Assembly (NCBI GenBank): GCA_023376005.1
Contig: CM042152.1
Location: 85,761,856-85,825,855 of the forward strand
DNA from: Doryteuthis pealeii
Lineage: Eukaryota > Mollusca > Cephalopoda > Myopsida > Loliginidae
Length of the DNA: 64,000 nucleotides
Direction of reading: 5' to 3'
Shown here: piece after piece, positions 59,106 to 64,000 of the stretch
Position numbering within the stretch: the first letter of the stretch is position 1
Layout: each line of letters starts with the position of its first letter
Made by a program: the position numbers and the translations under genes
Notes under the pieces: generated by a model
What the model was told of the DNA's origin: nothing
Databases searched by the model: none
What the model saw: only the letters and a program-made list of their open reading frames with translations

Positions 59106-59501
59106 ATATCCATTATGTCACCTGTACAGACTTATCTACAAGATAAAACCATTTATCATACACTTGTGAAAGGCAAACAAATAAATATTAACAAAAAGAG
59201 GATTCTTCCCATAAATAACACATGGAATAGTGACAATAACTCATTTCAAAATTTCAGATGAGGAAGGCTAAATAAGGAATTAGTGATAAAAACAGCAAGG
59301 AGGAAGATACTTATACTAAATAACAGAATAATCATCATCAGGTTGTACTGACAGCACAGATTCCCATGAATCTATCTCACCACCCATCCCTATGAATCAT
59401 TGCTCCTGGCAGGTCTTCTGCACAGCATCCAGAATCTGCACAGAGCTGATTGATGTAGGTTTTTAGCTGGTTGGCCTATACTGGTGTGTTCATGTGTAGG
59501 T
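59106..59501. other. Nothing recognised
   Basis: No gene or repeat family identified. Confidence 0.4.
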
Positions 59502-59518
59502 ATCTACAGGAGAACATT

Positions 59519-59825
59519 CTTTCCCTTTCCCTGCCCCATCCGGGGGGGGGGGGCAGTGTGCTTCGGCCACTGGATCGGGTTAAAGTACAAATAATAGCAT
59601 CGATCCCAGGGGGCTTTCCCCCAGGCATCACCTGCCCCCTTGACTTAAAGGGGCAGGGCTGGGTTTATTGCCCAGCACCTGAGGCGCCCCCCTTGAGGGG
59701 GGAATGCCGAGGGGATCGACGCAATTTTTGTTCTTTCCCACCCATGAGCTTTGGCTTGTGGGTGGGCCCACGTTAAAAGGAGGCCTTGTGCCCAGTCCAT
59801 ACAAGTGGGGTATGCGACAAATACA
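59519..59825 (+). mobile_element. GC-rich retroposon, 307 bp, 17-bp TSD
   Basis: Perfect duplications ATCTACAGGAGAACATT at 59,502-59,518 and 59,826-59,842. The interior is far richer in GC than the window, with G12 near 59,541 and paired C/G runs. It ends 'tatgcgacaaataca'. No clear Pol III boxes. Strand is a guess from that tail-like end. The 101-codon ORF overlapping it starts in the target site and is not convincing. Confidence 0.75.
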
Positions 59826-59842
59826 ATCTACAGGAGAACATT

Positions 59843-60597
59843 ACATATGAGTTTTTCCTTGCTTTTCCAGCAGTGTCCATCATGTCTTGTTCATCGTACT
59901 TGGATGACCTGTGTGATAGGATGTAAGTGGCCTTACATATTTTTTTTTATGTGAGGTGCTGCTGCTTCCAAGACAGTCTGCAGCATCATTGTGTAGTTCC
60001 CATCTATCATTTTCTGTAAGCATTTTGTTAGAGTCCGAGTTGTATAGTAATAATAGTGACATATCTTGGGACCTTTTTGATCCTATTAATCAATCAGTAT
60101 GAACCTGTGTCAGTATTTATCAAAAAGACACTTCTTTGTCAGATATAAACTACATTGTATTGACCTTTCTACTTTGATCCAGGATTTTCTTATTCTTGTT
60201 ATTAAGTTCTGATCATGACCTTTTCTCATAAAGAGCAAACCATTTTCTCAAAACAAAGAAGAAAATGAAATATTCTGCTGCAACAGAATCATTCATGATG
60301 CATCTATAATGATTATTTATAAAAATAGAATATTTTTAAAAAGTTTTATTTTAGCATTTCAAATTCATAGACTTTACTTTCTAAATGACATGATGAATGA
60401 TGATGATGAGGAGATCCGTGTTTACAACCTTTGTTAGATGAATAGAAATATAAAGTGGCCTAATGGTTATCTGCCTGGAAAATTTAATCAACAAATCAGA
60501 TACAAATAATGTTTCATCTGAAAAAACATTTTCAAATTAAACTTTTTGAAACATTGGCTATGTTCATATAAAGAATACAGCATTTGAATATTTTGTT

Positions 60598-60601
<4 letters not shown>
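59843..60601. other. AT-rich stretch, nothing recognised
   Basis: No gene or repeat family identified. Confidence 0.45.

Positions 60602-60641
<40 letters not shown>
60602..60641. repeat. (AT)n microsatellite
   Basis: 20 units; left boundary of the ribozyme-bearing element. Confidence 0.93.
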
Positions 60642-60642
<1 letters not shown>

Positions 60643-60647
<5 letters not shown>

Positions 60648-60912
60648 TATGCTTGAAGGCAATTATAAATGCATGTATCGCATAAAATTCGATAATTATA
60701 GAAAATAATCTTGACAAGAGAATCCCGGCAAAGGATGGCTCGCTATGCAGAACACCGTACAGACTGTTTCGACTTTATTAAGTCTCTTCAGCGATGTATA
60801 CTAATGACTCCCCTCCGACAGGAATCGAAACCGGGACTTCACAGGCATAGTCAGAGACCATATCCGTTCGGCCGCCGTACATGCATTTATAATTGCCTTC
60901 AAGCAAAATATA
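60643..60912 (-). mobile_element. tRNA-headed, ribozyme-bearing element between inverted repeats
   Basis: Outer inverted repeats of about 34 bp: 60,643-60,677 and 60,877-60,912 ('gcttgaaggcaattataa' and complement). Between them, on the reverse strand, come a tRNA-like head (A-box-like 'ggccgaacggatatgg', B box 'ggtttcgattcc' at about 60,821-60,832), a hammerhead motif, then unassigned sequence. The order tRNA-like promoter then hammerhead is known from the Smα-type SINE of schistosomes; homology is not implied. Confidence 0.7.
60752..60797 (-). ncRNA. Candidate hammerhead ribozyme (type I)
   Basis: Reverse strand: stem I ACATCG (60,792-60,797), CTGAAGA (60,785-60,791), stem II GACTT/AAGTC with AATA loop (60,771-60,784), GAA, stem III ACA/TGT with a 3-nt loop (60,759-60,767), cleavage base A at 60,758, stem I CGGTGT (60,752-60,757; six pairs with one G-U). 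All invariant positions hold, including G10.1-C11.1 and A15.1-U16.1. The best ribozyme candidate in the window. Confidence 0.8.
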
Positions 60913-60961
60913 AATAATAATTTATTCAACAATGCTTCTATAAAAACAAACATCCAAAAAT

Positions 60962-60963
<2 letters not shown>

Positions 60964-60993
<30 letters not shown>
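60964..60993. repeat. (AT)n microsatellite
   Basis: 15 units just beyond the ribozyme-bearing element. Confidence 0.9.
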
Positions 60994-60994
<1 letters not shown>

Positions 60995-61720
60995 CACATG
61001 ACTAGTACCAAAGGATTTATTGATGAAGGATATATGATTTACTTCAATGGAAGAAAGTCTGGTGACAGTTTCAAGAGAAAGATGGTTATAAAGGCTGAAA
61101 TTTTCAGATCTGACAAAAAGCAAGGATAAAAATATTTTTTCCCTGATTTGAAATGTAGGTCTTATATTTCTTGAAGGTTATCTAATGTTAGAAAAATCTG
61201 AAGAAGGCTTGTGAGCATAGTGGATAAAACATGATAAAACAACCAAGATGAGGATGCAAGTTGGAAAGAACCAGTGAGTAATAAAAAAGAAAGAAAAGAA
61301 ATTCAGACCCAAATAGCAATCTCAAATTGAGGAAAGAGTCTGAAATATATATACATATATATATAATTTTCTTTTTTTTTTTTTTCAGTAAATGTTTCAA
61401 CTCTATCATCAAACAGAAAAAAAAATCCTACATTAGAAGCAGTCGACTGGAAATTCAATTTGGACAGCACGAAAGCAATATGGATTTCATTTATATTGAG
61501 TAGAATTATGTCCACCTCCAAACAAAAGACAAAAAAATGATGTTCAATTATAATGTATGAAAAAACTTCATCACAAGAAATAATAGATCTTACAAATTTG
61601 AGTTTACAGATAGAATACACTGAATTAAATTTTATTATACAATACTTTATTGTAAAAAAAAATTGGGATTCTGATATCAATGTTCATTCTACCACTCATT
61701 TAAAAAAAATTTTTATCTGG
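60994..61720. other. Mostly unrecognised, with a family D-like trace
   Basis: 'ctgaagaaggcttgtgagc' (61,198) and 'accaagatgaggatgcaag' (61,242) are in the same order as the family D arm motifs, with no inverted partner. Otherwise AT-rich. Confidence 0.45.
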
Positions 61721-61907
61721 TGTCGTAAATAAGAAGTGTTTTACGACACTCATTTGCGACATTCAAATTCATTTATGACATTTCCCAGGATTACGGCTGT
61801 CAGCCATATTCTGAGTCGCACATCGCATGTGCCATGTAATACTCTGATATTTTGTTGAATAAAGTTTGGATAAACTTATCTCTGAGTCCTAGTCTTCATT
61901 TCTGACA
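61721..61907 (+). mobile_element. Short solo LTR (family G), 5-bp TSD
   Basis: 187 bp, TGTCGTAA...CTGACA (TGTC/GACA ends), flanked by TCTGG at 61,716-61,720 and 61,908-61,912. AATAAA at about 61,858. Short LTR of the size seen in compact Gypsy-type or TRIM elements. Confidence 0.75.
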
Positions 61908-61944
61908 TCTGGTATTATCATCTATTTAAAAAAAATTCTTTTAT

Positions 61945-62290
61945 GCCCAGTTGGTGAGGCTTAGAATACACTGACTGTATCCCCTGCAAAGGGGTAGACC
62001 CCTCCCACTCCAAAAAGGGTATACTGGATATGACACCAAACTGCAATAATGATGAGCCTCCAGTTCTGGAGACTTAGGCAGTATAGAGTACCCTTTCATA
62101 ACCATTACTCCCAGGTAGTACCTGTTAGGGTACTATAGATTTCTTTAAGAATGATTCATATTCAATAGAACTGTATTAAGAAAATTTAAACAACTACACA
62201 AAAATTGTAAATATGAATATGCAATGAACATAATTCCCTAACATTTTGGTATAAAATAACCCCAGGTGGGTTGATAATACCATTAAGATC
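61945..62290 (+). mobile_element. Diverged family C retroposon
   Basis: Blocks 'gcaaaggggtagacccctcc', 'gatgagcctccagttctgg', 'accattactcccagg', 'agtacctgttagggtacta', 'ggttgataatacc'. The tail is lost. Confidence 0.6.
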
Positions 62291-62305
62291 AATCAACTTT
62301 TTTGT

Positions 62306-62740
62306 TAGTATTATCTGTGTTATTCGGACTATTGTCCCCATCTTCATTGTTATTTGTATAACGTTTCGGCCGATATGCCCTCCGGCCTTCTTCAGGTATT
62401 TCTTGTTGGACTCGGAAACCTTCTTTGCGAACTCGGGAACTTTCTTGTCGTAATCGGGAACCATCATGGAACTTTGAACCTAACCCTTTATTCAGTCCAC
62501 GGGGGTATCCTGTTCTCATTCCGCTAACCATAGCTGGGGTAGGAGTTGTGTTAATTATTTTTCTGCCTCTACTTAGGATTGAACTCGGGATCCAGAGATA
62601 ACTGTCACTTAGAACTGTCTTAACCTAACTACCTTATCCACTTGGCCATGTGTACAAATAACAAGGAAGATGGGGACAATAGTCCAGATAACGCAGATAA
62701 TACTAATCTTCAAGCCTCATCTCAAACATTCAGAGAAATA
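62306..62740. mobile_element. Foldback family D, copy 4, with nested tRNA-SINE
   Basis: The left arm holds the reverse-strand motif CTGAAGA, A, GGCCG...CGGCC, GAAACG (62,364-62,395). The right arm is interrupted, and only the outer part ('acaaataacaaggaagatgg' onward) remains after a SINE. Confidence 0.8.
62510..62653 (-). mobile_element. tRNA-derived SINE (family S3) inside foldback
   Basis: Reverse strand: A box 'tggccaagtggataagg', as in Leu/Ser tRNAs, B-box-like 'gagttcaatcct', then 'accccagctatgg'. The head differs from S1 and S2. It joins the foldback exactly at 'gtacaaataac'. Confidence 0.65.
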
Positions 62741-62990
62741 ACTTTTTTGTTGATTTTTATTTCATCTCATTTTTAGTAGATTCACTCTTCAGCTTTCATA
62801 TTGTGGGAATTCAGAACATAGAAGTTGCCATGGATGAGACTTGAACTATCACGTTAGCAAAAGTGGGTTTAAATTTTCCAAAAAACTCTTTCTTCACCAA
62901 ATTACTTCATTTTAATTTTTATAGCCAATAATCAATTAAACCACATTTTGATAAAATGCAATGAAAAGATGGAATACAAATCAAAATGGA
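62741..62990. other. Nothing recognised
   Basis: AT-rich, no gene. Confidence 0.4.
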
Positions 62991-63044
62991 GGTGGATTCT
63001 CTTTTTAAAAAAAGGAGCATAATGAATAGATAAAGATAAATGGA

Positions 63045-63480
63045 CGAATAGTTATAAATTGACAGAAAGATAGATAGATGGATGGATAAGTAAATGGGCA
63101 GATAGTTAAGAAAGAAAGAAAGAAAGATAAAAAAGTAATAAGGATAGATATATAGATATAAATTGACTGAGAAAGAAAGTAAGAAAAATAAAGGAAAAGG
63201 GAAGAAAAAGAAAGTTGGATAGATAGATAGATATGAATGAACAGAGAAAGAAAGAAAAAACACGAATAGTTATAAATTGACAGGGAGAGAAAAAAGAAAG
63301 ATAGATAGATGGATATGTAAAGGGGCAGATAGTTAAGAAAGAAAGAAAGATAAAAAAAGAAAGTAATAAGGATAGATATATAGATATAAATTGATTGAGA
63401 AAGAAAGTAAGAAAAAAGAAAAGGGAAGAAAAAGGAAGTTGGATAGATAGATAGATAGATATAAATGAACACAGAAAGAA
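63045..63480. repeat. 218-bp tandem duplication of GAAA/GATA-rich unit
   Basis: Two copies start 'cgaatagttataaattgaca' at 63,045 and 63,263. Each contains (GAAA)n and (GATA)n runs. The 167- and 114-codon reverse ORFs here are Tyr/Ser/Phe repeats produced by the arrays. Confidence 0.9.
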
Positions 63481-63539
63481 AAAAACAAAGAAAAAAAAAC
63501 CTAAACACTACTTGGATGTTTTGAAATAGTTTAAATTTA

Positions 63540-63745
63540 GGAGGTGCTCATGGGATAATCGTTATTGTTATAGAAAGTGGACTCAGCTGTTTAAATCCTG
63601 AACAAGTCTGTTTGCATTTTACATCATGCTTAATACCCTTGGAAGAGGTACCCATTCAATTATTCTCCCTCCAGCTATGGGTAAACAAGACTGACCTGTT
63701 TAATCATGGTATGGCAACTGGTCTCAGGAAGAATTGAAACTAGTT
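63540..63745 (+). mobile_element. tRNA-derived SINE (family S1), diverged
   Basis: Weak A box, B-box remnant 'tttaaatcctg', then 'cttaatacccttgg', 'attctccctccagctatggg' and 'taatcatggtatggcaactgg'. Confidence 0.65.
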
Positions 63746-64000
63746 GTAGACCTGGAAAGGAGTGGATTCCATCAGGCTATTCCTGCCCCAAAAATGCTAC
63801 ATGTGTAGTGCCTCCCACAACCAAACCAGGTTAGGTTACCAGTGAAAAAAATAAAATAAATGGCATTTTATAAATAAATGACAAGAGATAAATATGAAAA
63901 ATCTATAGAAATCACCTTTGATTTTATCAAATGAAATTAATAAATGTTAGCTTTGATTTTAACAGATATTAAAGAGAACCTTAGAATTTTCTGGAATGAA
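63746..64000. other. Nothing recognised to window end
   Basis: AT-rich tail, no gene or repeat family identified. Confidence 0.4.

Noticed and set aside
60998..61129. 43-codon frame with a protein-like composition beside an (AT)n array
   Set aside because: Too short, no known motif, and a reverse-strand ORF is open over the same bases.
62919..63508. 114- and 167-codon reverse ORFs, apparently membrane-like (Phe/Tyr/Ile/Ser-rich)
   Set aside because: Entirely encoded by GAAA/GATA arrays and a 218-bp tandem duplication; periodic low complexity, not a membrane protein.

Overview
This looks like a non-coding, repeat-dominated stretch of a large AT-rich animal genome. The clues are long (AT)n and (GATA/GAAA)n arrays, tRNA-derived SINEs with target-site duplications, solo LTRs, Helitrons and foldback elements. 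One abundant SINE has a tRNA-like head followed by a long conserved body. That layout is known from cephalopod SINE families, so a mollusc, most likely a cephalopod, is my best guess; this is inference from repeat style only. I found no convincing host protein-coding gene, rRNA gene or functional tRNA gene. The only protein-like relic is a frameshifted zinc-finger C-terminus of a non-LTR retrotransposon near 40.0 kb.

Layout. 1-2784 is an indel-rich sequence that ends at a 100-N gap (2785-2884). 2885 to about 11,790 is the left arm, and about 12,217 to 20,850 the right arm, of an inverted repeat of nearly 9 kb around a spacer of about 0.43 kb. Positions 1-2784 repeat part of the left arm in direct orientation. 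Both left-hand copies differ from the right arm mostly by single-base indels. This looks like unpolished long reads, so an assembly artefact is a serious possibility. 20.9-39.2 kb is a mosaic of solo LTRs (families A, B and E), SINEs, a retroposon with an (AAACC)n or (CCAA)n tail (family C), a Helitron, and AT-rich sequence in which I recognise nothing. 39-64 kb adds a LINE relic, a second Helitron, many (AT)n tracts, and a series of foldback elements.

The most interesting content is a set of hammerhead-ribozyme-like motifs inside the foldback elements. Two of them, at 43,875-43,914 (+) and 60,752-60,797 (-), satisfy every invariant core position I can check: CUGANGA, GAA, an A15.1-U16.1 pair and an H17 cleavage nucleotide, with pairable stems I, II and III. 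The second lies downstream of a tRNA-like Pol III head and between 34-bp inverted repeats, an architecture like a ribozyme-bearing SINE or retrozyme. A separate foldback family (44.7, 55.2, 56.5 and 62.3 kb) has a related CTGAAGA...GAAA motif whose stem II changes by compensatory substitutions between copies. Hammerheads are known from Penelope-like retroelements and metazoan retrozymes; assignment to either class here is inference.
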